From positions 1-50,547 of the forward strand of contig CAKRYY010000021.1 in NCBI GenBank assembly GCA_934432885.1: a DNA stretch of 50,547 nt. The letters run 5' to 3'. Made by a program: the position numbers and the translations under genes. Every line of letters begins with the position of its first letter. Position 1 is the stretch's first letter. The notes below the pieces were generated by a model, which was not told where the DNA came from, ran no database searches, and saw nothing but the letters and a program-made list of their open reading frames with translations. Of this stretch, positions 32,524-39,754 are shown piece by piece. The DNA comes from an uncultured Lachnospiraceae bacterium. Lineage in GTDB: Bacteria > Bacillota > Clostridia > Lachnospirales > Lachnospiraceae.

Positions 32524-32586
32524 TCTGAACATTTGACGGAGAAGTCTTTTTGCAGTATAGCAAAAAGTTTACGTTGGATGTTCAGA
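32524..32586. repeat. Nested inverted repeats upstream of the AlbA/Schlafen gene
   Basis: Outer arms TCTGAACAT (32524-32532) and ATGTTCAGA (32578-32586); inner arms CTTTTTGC (32546-32553) and GCAAAAAG (32560-32567), all perfect. They end 35 bases before the start codon, so the structure could act as an operator or as an RNA hairpin in the leader. Confidence 0.6.
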
Positions 32587-32620
32587 ACTTTTCATTGACT
32601 TAAAGAAAGTTGGTGGATAT

Positions 32621-34003
32621 ATGAAGGAAAAAGAGCATCAATCCATAGAGTGGAAGGAATCGTGGCAGGATGAGTACCTGAAATGGATTTGTGGATATGC
32701 CAATGCTTATGGTGGAACGATATACATAGGTACAGATGATAGTGGCAAAGTAGTAGGTATTCATAACGCAAAGGATTTATTAGAGCAGATTCCAAATAAG
32801 GTTACGGACACAATGGGAATCATTGTAGATGTAAATTTGTTATATAAAGGCGAACTTGAGTATCTTCAGATAATTGTTGATAAATATCCATCCTTAATAA
32901 GCTTTCGGGGAAAATATTATTATCGTTCCGGAAGTACCATGCGTGAGATTACTGGAAAGGAATTGGAAAAAGCTTTGTTAAAAGCGCAGGGAAGAACATG
33001 GGATGGAATGCCTTTGCCTAAACTGTCAGTAGTTGATTTGAAGCAGGATGCAATTCAGCTATTTAAGGATAAGGCGCTGAAACGGGGAAGGTTAGGAACA
33101 GAAGAAGTCAATGTGGAAGATAATATTATTTTGATGGATAATTTGCACCTGATTGATGAAGACGGATATTTGATAAGAGCGGCGATGCTTTCATTTTATA
33201 AAGACCCAGAGAAATGGGTAACGGGTTCTTATATTAAAATCGGCTATTTTGGAAAATCAGATTCAGATTTGGTATATCAAGACGAGGTGCACGGTCCTTT
33301 GATAGAGCAGGTAGATAAGGCTGTTGACCTAGTCTATACAAAATATATGAAGGCATTGATTGACTATGAGGGAGTTCAGAGAGTCGAGCAGTTTATGTTC
33401 CACAAAGATGCGTTTCGTGAAATTTTATTGAATGCTATTGTTCATAAGGATTATAGCAGCTGTAATCCTATTCAGATTAGTGTTTATGAGGATAAGATAT
33501 ATATTTGGAATGATGGTGAGATGCCACCTAATCTGGATTCTACGGATAAGCTGTTTATGAAGCATTCATCAAAACCCTACAATCCAAAACTGGCAAATGT
33601 CTTTTTCAAAAGTGGTATGATTGAGGCTTGGGGAAGAGGGTTTGAGAAGATTAGGGAAGCATGCAGATTGTATGATGGACCATTGCCAGAGTATGAGATT
33701 AATGAGTCTGGAATTATGGTTTTGTGTAGGGCTTGTGACAGATATTTGGGACTGCTGAGAGATGATAGGAAAAATCATAGTCGGTGTGACCAAGAAGGTG
33801 TTCATGATAATGAACGAGATATAATGAAACAGATGATTGAATTTTGTAGAGTACCCAAATCAGCGAGTGAAATAATGCAAAATTTCAACCTAGAACGTTC
33901 ATACTTTAGAAGACACTATCTGGATAAAATGCTGGAAACTGGAGAACTACAGAGAACAGAGCCAGACAAGCCCAAAAGCAGGAATCAGAAATATTATTCG
34001 TAA
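32621..34003 (+). CDS. AlbA/Schlafen-type ATP-binding protein with HTH
   Basis: 460 residues. N-terminal Schlafen-AlbA_2 domain (about 5-110): EHQSIEWKESWQDEYLKWICGYANAYGGTIYIGTDDSGKVVGI, then IIVDKYPSLISFRGKYYYRSGSTMREIT. Middle to C-terminal GHKL-like 'putative ATP-binding' domain (HATPase_c_4) with FREILLNAIVHKDYSSCNPIQISVYEDKIYIWNDGEMPP and GMIEAWGRGFEKI, and a final winged helix (PKSASEIMQNFNLERSYFRRHYLDKMLETGELQRT). Such proteins are variously annotated as transcriptional regulators and are common in mobile or defence-associated patches. Codon use looks more AT-rich than in the flanking spoVA genes. It is bounded by direct repeats. Confidence 0.88.
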   Translation: MKEKEHQSIEWKESWQDEYLKWICGYANAYGGTIYIGTDDSGKVVGIHNAKDLLEQIPNKVTDTMGIIVDVNLLYKGELEYLQIIVDKYPSLISFRGKYYYRSGSTMREITGKELEKALLKAQGRTWDGMPLPKLSVVDLKQDAIQLFKDKALKRGRLGTEEVNVEDNIILMDNLHLIDEDGYLIRAAMLSFYKDPEKWVTGSYIKIGYFGKSDSDLVYQDEVHGPLIEQVDKAVDLVYTKYMKALIDYEGVQRVEQFMFHKDAFREILLNAIVHKDYSSCNPIQISVYEDKIYIWNDGEMPPNLDSTDKLFMKHSSKPYNPKLANVFFKSGMIEAWGRGFEKIREACRLYDGPLPEYEINESGIMVLCRACDRYLGLLRDDRKNHSRCDQEGVHDNERDIMKQMIEFCRVPKSASEIMQNFNLERSYFRRHYLDKMLETGELQRTEPDKPKSRNQKYYS

Positions 34004-34013
34004 ACTTGGTCAA

Positions 34014-34038
34014 CAACTTGGTCACGCTGACCAAGTTG
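34014..34038. terminator. Hairpin after the AlbA/Schlafen gene
   Basis: Perfect 11-bp inverted repeat CAACTTGGTCA / TGACCAAGTTG with a 3-nt loop, preceded by one more half copy (AACTTGGTCA, 34003-34012). No T tract follows, so it may be a protein-binding palindrome rather than a terminator. Confidence 0.5.
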
Positions 34039-34080
34039 TGAATATGTGAGGCAAAACAGTACATTAAGAGGAGAATTACA

Positions 34081-34100
34081 AAAATTATAGCCTTTTTTGT
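34081..34100 (+). repeat. Right copy of the direct repeat flanking the AlbA/Schlafen gene
   Basis: AAAATTATAGCCTTTTTTGT, matching 32457-32475 apart from one extra T in the T run. Confidence 0.6.
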
Positions 34101-34196
34101 ATTATGACTTGCAGATAGCAGGCAGCCTTGTTAAAATGGAATACGGTTGGTAACGAAAAAATTTTACTTGTAATATAATCAAAGAACGGTGAGCAC

Positions 34197-34913
34197 ATGA
34201 TAAGAATCGGCGTCTGTGACGATATGGAGGAAGAAATCCGCAGACAAAAGAGTATTCTGTTGCGGATTGCGGAAAAGTTGGATTTGGAAATGGAAATCCG
34301 GGACTTTTGGAGCGGAGAAGAACTGCTAGAGGAAATTGAGAATTACGGCAGTTTTGACATTATCCTTCTGGACATAGAAATGGAAGGAAAAGACGGGATT
34401 GAAACGGCGAGATGCATCCGGGAGAAGGATTTCAGCACAATCGTTATCTTTGTTTCCGCACATGAGCAGTATTGCAGGAAAATGTTAGAGGTACAGCCAT
34501 TTGCTTTCTTGGAAAAACCAGTGAGCGAAGCGGCACTTGAGGATGTGCTGAAAAAGGCATTGCGGACGCGCTGCCCTGAAAATGAAAGATTTTTATTTTC
34601 GAATCAGAAACACAGATACAGTGTACCCATCCACCAGATTATGTATTTCGAAAGCATCGGAAGGCAGATTTGTGTGCATGGGACAGAACATGTCTACTAT
34701 TTCTATGGGAAATTAAGTGCGGTGGAAAAGGAGACCAGCGGACTGCATGTCCGGTTTGCACGCGCACAGGTTTCTTATCTGGTAAATCTGCGTTTTGTCA
34801 GAGAATGGAATTACGATAAACTAAAAATGGACGACGGCGCTGAAATTCCCGTTAGTAAGAAATACCGGCAGGATATGCGTCGGCATTATATGGGGATGCT
34901 GGAGAATACATAA
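34197..34913 (+). CDS. agrA: AgrA-type LytTR response regulator
   Basis: 238 residues. Receiver domain with Asp8-Asp9, phospho-acceptor Asp59 (IILLDIEMEGKDGIETARCIRE) and the conserved Lys in FLEKPVSE. LytTR DNA-binding domain from about 135 (YSVPIHQIMYFESIGRQICVHGTEHVYYFYGKLSAVEKE ... FARAQVSYLVNLRFVREW). It is activated by the AgrC kinase and expected to switch on the agrD promoter. The start has GGTGAG upstream and a TATAAT at 34174-34179 is the likely -10. The stop overlaps agrC by one base. Confidence 0.9.
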   Translation: MIRIGVCDDMEEEIRRQKSILLRIAEKLDLEMEIRDFWSGEELLEEIENYGSFDIILLDIEMEGKDGIETARCIREKDFSTIVIFVSAHEQYCRKMLEVQPFAFLEKPVSEAALEDVLKKALRTRCPENERFLFSNQKHRYSVPIHQIMYFESIGRQICVHGTEHVYYFYGKLSAVEKETSGLHVRFARAQVSYLVNLRFVREWNYDKLKMDDGAEIPVSKKYRQDMRRHYMGMLENT

Positions 34914-36235
34914 TGAGAACGGAAGTAATATTTGTATTAGTTACAGCTTTGCTGGAGATTTTTACAATAATTGTACAGAGGATTTTTACTGAAAGTACGC
35001 TGCATTCAAGAAATAGGAAAAACTCTATTCAGTGGACTGCATGGGCAACCTTCTTTTTAGTCTTTAACGGACTATCATATTCTTTTACAGGAAACGTCTG
35101 GATTCATCTGGGCGTATTTTTTATTCCATTTTTAACGTTAATGCAATTTTTATATCGAGACAGATTTAAGTATAAACTTTATGTGGCTGTGTTTCTTTAT
35201 CTTGCAGGAATGTGTGCAGAATTGATTGCCTACTATATGATAAGTGTAATAGACATACATCAAGATGCTGGAAAAGATGAAACACAATTTTTCATAATTG
35301 CAGTGTTAACTTCAAAAATACTATGGTTTTATATTATAAAAATATTATTGCTTCTCATAAATAAGAACAAAGTTCGAACAATTTCTTATGATTGGTTAGA
35401 AATGATATTGACACCGGTAGGAACAATTTTGGTATTTTTCACTTGTTTTTCACCCAATAATTTGGCTTTTGTAAGAAAAGGATTAGAATGGTATTTTCAA
35501 TTATTGGGGATTACCATATTATTATTTATAAATTTAGTAACGTATTGTATGTATGAACAAGGGAAAGCAGCTGCAGAAAAGAAAATAAAGGAACAAACAT
35601 TACAAGAACAATGTAATTATTATATTCATCAATGTGAAGAGACAACAAAGCTCTGGATGGCAATGCGGCAGTTCCGCCATGATATGAAGCAGAGAAATCT
35701 CTATGTGAGAGGGCTTTTGGAGCAGGAACGATATGAAGAGTTGAAGCAGTATTATGACGAAACTCTGGAATATCTGCAAAGTCAGAAGAAGGTCGCTTCC
35801 ACCGGCTGTATTTATTTTGACAGCATTATCAATTATAAGGCGGAGGTAGCGGCACGTGATGACCTTGTATTTGTAACAGAACTGCAGATACCGCAGGACT
35901 GTAGGGTAGACGGTGATGAGTGCTGTGTCTGTCTTGGAAACTTGTTGGATAATGCCATTGAGGCGGCGAAGGAGGCAGAACCGAAAGAAAGACGGATTTC
36001 ACTGAAGATTCTGGCACAGGGAGACAATCTGTATTTGGAGATTATAAATCCCTATGTGCGGCCTCGTATGCAGAAAAATGGCAGCTATTTGACGACAAAG
36101 CTAAGCAGTACTGAACATGGGTATGGACTTGGTATCATCCGTGAAATCGTAGAAAAGCATCATGGTGAGATGGACATTCAGGACGATGGTTCCCAGTTTC
36201 GGGTAACGATTCTTTTATATAACGTTTTGCAATAA
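34913..36235 (+). CDS. agrC: AgrC-type sensor histidine kinase (GHKL)
   Basis: 440 residues. About six membrane helices in the first 215 residues, a short coiled coil, then a cytosolic kinase domain with the phospho-acceptor His256 in FRHDMKQR, N-box GNLLDNAIEAAKEAEP and G-box GYGLGIIREIVEKHHGEM. This is the HPK10/AgrC class that senses cyclic peptides. It is translationally coupled to agrA (TAATG). The membrane part is noticeably AT-rich and variable, as expected for a co-evolving peptide sensor, while the kinase part matches neighbouring codon use. Confidence 0.9.
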   Translation: MRTEVIFVLVTALLEIFTIIVQRIFTESTLHSRNRKNSIQWTAWATFFLVFNGLSYSFTGNVWIHLGVFFIPFLTLMQFLYRDRFKYKLYVAVFLYLAGMCAELIAYYMISVIDIHQDAGKDETQFFIIAVLTSKILWFYIIKILLLLINKNKVRTISYDWLEMILTPVGTILVFFTCFSPNNLAFVRKGLEWYFQLLGITILLFINLVTYCMYEQGKAAAEKKIKEQTLQEQCNYYIHQCEETTKLWMAMRQFRHDMKQRNLYVRGLLEQERYEELKQYYDETLEYLQSQKKVASTGCIYFDSIINYKAEVAARDDLVFVTELQIPQDCRVDGDECCVCLGNLLDNAIEAAKEAEPKERRISLKILAQGDNLYLEIINPYVRPRMQKNGSYLTTKLSSTEHGYGLGIIREIVEKHHGEMDIQDDGSQFRVTILLYNVLQ

Positions 36236-36245
36236 GGCTATCAGT

Positions 36246-36308
36246 TTTGACCAAATAACGGGTCAATTATGACAACGTTCCCCCAAAGGTGACAGATTAT
36301 ACTATAAT
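36246..36308 (+). promoter_or_regulatory. agrD promoter with three phased TGAC repeats
   Basis: -10 TATAAT at 36303-36308 but no recognisable -35 (the region reads CCCCCAAAGG), suggesting activator dependence. Upstream lie TGACCAAAT (36248), TGACAACGT (36270) and TGACAGATT (36290), 20-22 bases apart, the spacing typical of AgrA/LytTR direct repeats. TTGACC / GGTCAA (36247-36266) also forms a small palindrome. Confidence 0.6.
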
Positions 36309-36346
36309 GCAAGAGTAACAAAGGACAGTACAAGGAGGGAACGGAT

Positions 36347-36496
36347 ATGATTAGAAAATTTTTGCAGAAATACGGCAGCAGTGCGTTGGCACTGACATTA
36401 CTGGCAGTTGCTTCACAGGTGGCGACAAGAGGCTGTTATTATATTTTATATCAGCCTAAGGAGCCGGCAGGGCTGAAAAAGTATTCTAAAAATTAA
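36347..36496 (+). CDS. agrD: AgrD-type cyclic autoinducer peptide precursor
   Basis: 49 residues. ATG 36347 follows AAGGAGGGAACGGAT. N-terminal amphipathic, hydrophobic leader (MIRKFLQKYGSSALALTLLA...), then the core TRGCYYILYQPKEP and a charged tail. The single Cys30 followed by four residues and then YQPKEP matches the clostridial cyclic lactone autoinducer family (C-x4, then a short tail with PKEP). The mature signal is probably a thiolactone closed between Cys30 and Leu34, cleaved before Tyr35. AgrB, encoded 12 bases downstream, would process it; AgrC/AgrA would sense it. Confidence 0.9.
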   Translation: MIRKFLQKYGSSALALTLLAVASQVATRGCYYILYQPKEPAGLKKYSKN

Positions 36497-36508
36497 GGAA
36501 AACTGAAT

Positions 36509-37093
36509 ATGCAGGAAACAGAGGAAAGGATTCTTCGTTTTTTGATACATAGCGGAAGAATCACGGAAGAAGATAAGGATGTTTACCGATATGCTTTGCA
36601 GAGTGTATGGATACTGGGAGGTAATATCGTAACCAGTCTTTTTATTGGGATATTGCTGGGACATTTGGGATATTGCCTCTTGCTTTTGCTGGCGCTGATT
36701 CCGCTCAGGTCGGATGCGGGCGGTTATCATGCACCGAATGTCTGGCAATGCTATTTTATGTCCTGCGGAGTGCTTGTGGCGGCATTGCTCTGGATCAGGG
36801 CGCAGATTCCATTTCAAACAGAAATAACGGTTTTTTTTGCGGCGGTTTCCTTTTTCTTTGTTTTTCGTTTTGCACCGCTTGCAGCAGAAAACAAGCCGTT
36901 AGATGAAAGAGAACGGCAGATAATCGGAAGACGGGCACGAATAACGCTTGTTCTTGAGCTTGTGGCAGGGCTCTTGTGTCTAGGCGTTGACCAAAAGGCA
37001 GCCTATTCGATATTGTCTGCAATTATCTGGTGCGGCGTAGGCTATGCAGGGTGGTTTTTAGAAAAATATGTTCAACGTAGGGGATGTGAATAA
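36509..37093 (+). CDS. agrB: AgrB-type peptide-processing membrane protease
   Basis: 194 residues with about five to six membrane helices. Catalytic His74 and Cys81 lie in LIPLRSDAGGYHAPNVWQC, with the same seven-residue spacing as S. aureus AgrB His77/Cys84. It removes the AgrD C-terminal tail and forms the thiolactone. It starts 12 bases after agrD. The stop codon lies within a terminator hairpin (37082-37108). Gene order agrA-agrC-agrD-agrB differs from the staphylococcal B-D-C-A order. Confidence 0.92.
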   Translation: MQETEERILRFLIHSGRITEEDKDVYRYALQSVWILGGNIVTSLFIGILLGHLGYCLLLLLALIPLRSDAGGYHAPNVWQCYFMSCGVLVAALLWIRAQIPFQTEITVFFAAVSFFFVFRFAPLAAENKPLDERERQIIGRRARITLVLELVAGLLCLGVDQKAAYSILSAIIWCGVGYAGWFLEKYVQRRGCE

Positions 37094-37108
37094 ACATTCA
37101 CATCCTTT
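37082..37108 (+). terminator. Terminator at the end of the agr operon
   Basis: Stem GGATGTGAAT / ATTCACATCC, loop AAAC, followed by TTTATT. The agrB stop codon is inside it. A partial copy of the dispersed repeat (ATGCAATGGGAATTTCC) follows at 37111-37127. Confidence 0.7.
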
Positions 37109-37202
37109 ATTATGCAATGGGAATTTCCTAACTTTACTTTTTTGGGAGGAATTAACGACAGAGTACAGGAAATGGCAAGTGAGACAGGACGGAGGTGGTC
37201 TG

Positions 37203-38090
37203 ATGAGAATATTACACATATCAGATCTGCATTTTGGAATTGCAGACAGTAAGAAAATAACAGAGGAAGAAAAGCGGGAGAGAGCGTATTTTTTTGAAGA
37301 CCTGCTTGTGGGGTTAAAGAAAATTACAGAAAAATCTCCGGTAGATTATGCGCTTGTGACAGGTAACATTACATTTGAGGCATCCTGGAATGGATATCAG
37401 GAGGCTGAGGAATGGCTGGAGGAACTGGCACAGGCATGTGGAATATCTCTTCATCAGATTTATCTGTGTCCGGGTGAATATGAGCTTTCTGACGGAGCAA
37501 ATTTATCGAAGTATAGCTGGTTCTGCAAGAATCTTGGGCTCCCGGCATATTTCTTTGGCGGAGAGAAAAATTATCTGGCAGGCGTGGCACAGCACAGGGA
37601 TTTTCGGATAATCTGTGCAGATACGCTGTGGTTCACCCAAAATATGAATAAAAAGGCGGTATGGGAGGCTGTAAGCTGCCTGAAGGCGGAATTGAAAAGA
37701 ATTCAAAATCTTGATGATAATTGCCCGACAGTGGCTGTGCTGCGGCGTCCACTTGAATATGGCTGTAACCAGTATGCCGATACGCTTAAGGGTAATGCAC
37801 TCTATGATGATTTGTGCCAGACGGCGAATCTTGTTCTTACAGGCGGAGCCTGTAAGCTGGCAGCCACCTGTCTTTATCGGGGCAACGCGATGATTTGCGG
37901 AAATGGTGCAGCGATTCATAATGGAAGGTATCACCACAATTTTCATATTTATGACTTTGGGAGCGGCGAAATTGCAAAAATGTATGGTTCCAGACTGCTT
38001 TATGAATTTGATGGAAGAAGCTGGCATCGGGAAAACCTGCTATTAAAATATCAGTACGCTATTGTAAAACCGGAGTACATGATGGCGTAA
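37203..38090 (+). CDS. Calcineurin-like protein that has lost most metal ligands
   Basis: 295 residues from ATG 37203 (GGAGG eight bases upstream); the frame extends upstream but without a start signal. MRILHISDLHFG keeps the first metallophosphoesterase motif (Asp8, His10). The others are changed: the GD motif reads VTGNIT (Asn55), GNH[DE] reads PGEYEL (Glu92-Tyr93 for Asn-His), the HxP position reads VLRRPL, and GHxH reads LTGGACK. The overall strand order of the fold appears kept. It is thus probably a catalytically dead or very unusual phosphoesterase. It lies between the agr locus and a higBA pair and is followed by a strong terminator. Function unknown; a binding or structural role is plausible. 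Confidence 0.75.
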   Translation: MRILHISDLHFGIADSKKITEEEKRERAYFFEDLLVGLKKITEKSPVDYALVTGNITFEASWNGYQEAEEWLEELAQACGISLHQIYLCPGEYELSDGANLSKYSWFCKNLGLPAYFFGGEKNYLAGVAQHRDFRIICADTLWFTQNMNKKAVWEAVSCLKAELKRIQNLDDNCPTVAVLRRPLEYGCNQYADTLKGNALYDDLCQTANLVLTGGACKLAATCLYRGNAMICGNGAAIHNGRYHHNFHIYDFGSGEIAKMYGSRLLYEFDGRSWHRENLLLKYQYAIVKPEYMMA

Positions 38091-38136
38091 ATATTTGTGG
38101 GTAGCAGCATTATAAGCAGTTCAAACTTGAAGCTGT

Positions 38137-38182
38137 AAAAAAGCTGAACAATCGTAGTCCATACGAAATGTTCAGCTTTTTT
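38137..38182 (+). terminator. Terminator after the calcineurin-like gene
   Basis: Perfect 13-bp stem AAAAAAGCTGAAC / GTTCAGCTTTTTT with a 20-nt loop; could work in both directions. Confidence 0.8.
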
Positions 38183-38185
38183 ATA

Positions 38186-38225
38186 CAATAGGAAATTCCT
38201 ATTGCATAAAAACATAAATGTGCGG
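38186..38225. repeat. Dispersed hairpin repeat, copy 2
   Basis: CAATAGGAA-A-TTCCTATTG (38186-38204, 9-bp arms) followed by CATAAAAACATAAATGTGCGG. The same unit occurs inverted at 42328-42366 and forward at 46289-46330. Confidence 0.65.
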
Positions 38226-38277
38226 CTCTTAGAGGTGAATTTTGGATTGCTGTTTATCGATTGATTTAAACGGATGA

Positions 38278-38306
38278 TTGACAATATGGCATATATGCCA
38301 TAAAAT
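38278..38306 (+). promoter_or_regulatory. higBA promoter with palindromic operator
   Basis: -35 TTGACA (38278-38283), 17-nt spacer, -10 TAAAAT (38301-38306). The spacer is almost entirely a perfect 18-bp palindrome TATGGCATATATGCCATA (38285-38302), ideally placed for autorepression by the HigA-type antitoxin. Confidence 0.8.
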
Positions 38307-38324
38307 AATTGCAAAGGGGATTAC

Positions 38325-38690
38325 ATGACAGAATTTAAACTGATAGTATATGAAAAGGAAAATGGAGAAGTTCCAGTAGAGGAATTCCTGACTTCTGTTA
38401 ATCCTAAGATTCGAGCTAAGATATTTGGATTATTGGAGATTCTGCAAGAAAAGGGAAGTATGCTAAGAGAGCCATATAGTAAGCATTTAGATGATGGGAT
38501 TTTTGAATTACGCTGTAAATTTGGAAGTGATATTACCAGGGTCTTGTATTTTTTCTATTATGAGGGAAGAATTATATTGACGAATGGATTTGTGAAGAAG
38601 ACGCAAAAAACTCCCAAAGAAGAGATACAGATTGCAAAGGATAGAAGAAAAGATTTCATAGAAAGGGTAATGAAGAATGAGAACATTTGA
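38325..38690 (+). CDS. HigB/RelE-type toxin (Gp49-like)
   Basis: 121 residues. EFKLIVYEKENGEVPVEEFL, LLEILQEKGSMLREPYSKHLDDGIFELRCKFGSDITRVLYFFYYEGRIILTNGFVKKTQKTPKEEIQIAKDRR is the standard pattern of the phage-derived Gp49-like/HigB family, including 'GIFELR', 'RVLYFF' and 'F-x-KKTQKTP'. These are ribosome-dependent mRNA interferases. Toxin-first order with a 14-base overlap into the antitoxin gene is typical of higBA. Confidence 0.92.
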   Translation: MTEFKLIVYEKENGEVPVEEFLTSVNPKIRAKIFGLLEILQEKGSMLREPYSKHLDDGIFELRCKFGSDITRVLYFFYYEGRIILTNGFVKKTQKTPKEEIQIAKDRRKDFIERVMKNENI

Positions 38691-38964
38691 TGATATGCTT
38701 TCTAAACAACTAGAGGATGAAGAATTTAGAAAAGAATATGAAGCTATCCAGCCAGAGATGGATGTCATAAGGACTATCGTAGATGCTCGCACTTCTCAGA
38801 ATATGACACAGAAAGAACTGGCAGAACGTACTGGCATTAACCAGGCAGATATTAGTAAGCTTGAGAATGGAACAAGGAATCCCTCTATCAATTTGCTAAA
38901 AAGGTTAGCAGATGGAATGGGTATGACTCTTAAGATTGAGTTTGTACCTAAACAAAAAGCGTAA
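38677..38964 (+). CDS. HigA-type XRE antitoxin
   Basis: 95 residues with a helix-turn-helix: TSQNMTQKELAERTGINQADISKLENGTRNPSINLLKRLADGMGMTLKIEF. The N-terminal helix FDDMLSKQLEDEEFRKEYEAIQPEMDVI is the toxin-contacting part in this family. It binds the HigB-like toxin and the palindrome between -35 and -10 of the shared promoter. Confidence 0.93.
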   Translation: MRTFDDMLSKQLEDEEFRKEYEAIQPEMDVIRTIVDARTSQNMTQKELAERTGINQADISKLENGTRNPSINLLKRLADGMGMTLKIEFVPKQKA

Positions 38965-39120
38965 TTATTGTACCTTGCTGGATTGTTATCTGGTGGGGCT
39001 GTTTTGTATAAGAACATATCACAAAAAAAGTTGCTCTTCCGAAAAAGAAGTGATAAGATAATCGCAAAGAACAGACGGTGCTGCAGCGCTATGCAGATGC
39101 TGTCTGTCATTGGGAGCGGC

Positions 39121-39353
39121 GTATGCGGGAGATTGAGTTTAAAATGGAGCGGCAGGGGCTACTTAAAGAAGGCGATCATATAACGGTAACGGAGGGACTT
39201 TTACCCAGCAACTACTACTATACGATTGACCCGTCTCTTGCAATGTCAGGAAATTTTCCATTCCGTGAAAGGCTGCTCGCCCGTGAGGGGATTGTTGCAC
39301 AGATAGAGGAAAACGACAGAGGATTCTACGTCAAAGTAGAATTTGATGAATAA
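39121..39353 (+). CDS. Small conserved-looking protein upstream of ridA
   Basis: 77 residues from ATG 39121 (GGGAG six bases upstream); a GTG at 39078 would add 14 residues (LQRYADAVCHWERR). The frame is closed by a stop at 39054. The sequence (MREIEFKMERQGLLKEGDHI, VTEGLLPSNYYYTIDPS ... VKVEFDE) suggests an N-terminal helix and a small beta domain. It may be complete or the C-terminal remainder of a longer gene, since the upstream in-frame extension also looks protein-like. It ends 14 bases before ridA and is probably in its operon. I do not recognise the family. Confidence 0.55.
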
Positions 39354-39367
39354 AAGGAGGAGCGATT

Positions 39368-39742
39368 ATGAAAAAAGTAAGCACTACAAAAGCACCCGCA
39401 GCGATTGGACCATATTCACAGGGCATCGTGGCGGGAGAATTTTTATTTGCATCAGGTCAGATTCCGATTGATCCGGCTACGGGCGAGATTAAAGGGACTA
39501 CGATTGAAGAGCAGGCACAGCAGGCAATGCTGAATGTGGGCGCTATTTTAGCAGAGGCAGGGACAGATTATACAAAGGTAGTAAAGACCACCTGTTTTCT
39601 TGCTGATATGGCTGATTTTGCAGCCTTCAATGCAGTTTACGAGAAATATTTCACAGAAAAGCCGGCAAGAAGCTGTGTTGCCGTAAAGCAGCTTCCGAAA
39701 AATGTTTTGTGTGAGGTGGAGGTCATCGCTTATCTCGGATAG
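39368..39742 (+). CDS. ridA: RidA family enamine/imine deaminase
   Basis: 124 residues, standard RidA/YjgF size. AAIGPYSQGIVAGEFLFASGQIPIDPATGEI, VVKTTCFLADMADFAAFNAVYEKYF, and KPARSCVAVKQLPKNVLCEVEVIAYLG, with the catalytic Arg in ARSCV and Glu in CEVEVIA. It hydrolyses reactive 2-aminoacrylate-type enamines released by PLP enzymes. AAAGGAGGAG precedes the ATG. Confidence 0.95.
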   Translation: MKKVSTTKAPAAIGPYSQGIVAGEFLFASGQIPIDPATGEIKGTTIEEQAQQAMLNVGAILAEAGTDYTKVVKTTCFLADMADFAAFNAVYEKYFTEKPARSCVAVKQLPKNVLCEVEVIAYLG

Positions 39743-39754
39743 GCGTTTTTGACG

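Noticed and set aside
32457..34100. Insertion sequence
   Set aside because: No transposase and no terminal inverted repeats at the ends; only short direct repeats, so the stretch is listed as a possible cassette instead.
37068..37202. Longer N-terminus for the calcineurin-like protein
   Set aside because: It would overlap the agrB end and its terminator; the ATG at 37203 has GGAGG and begins exactly at the family's first strand.
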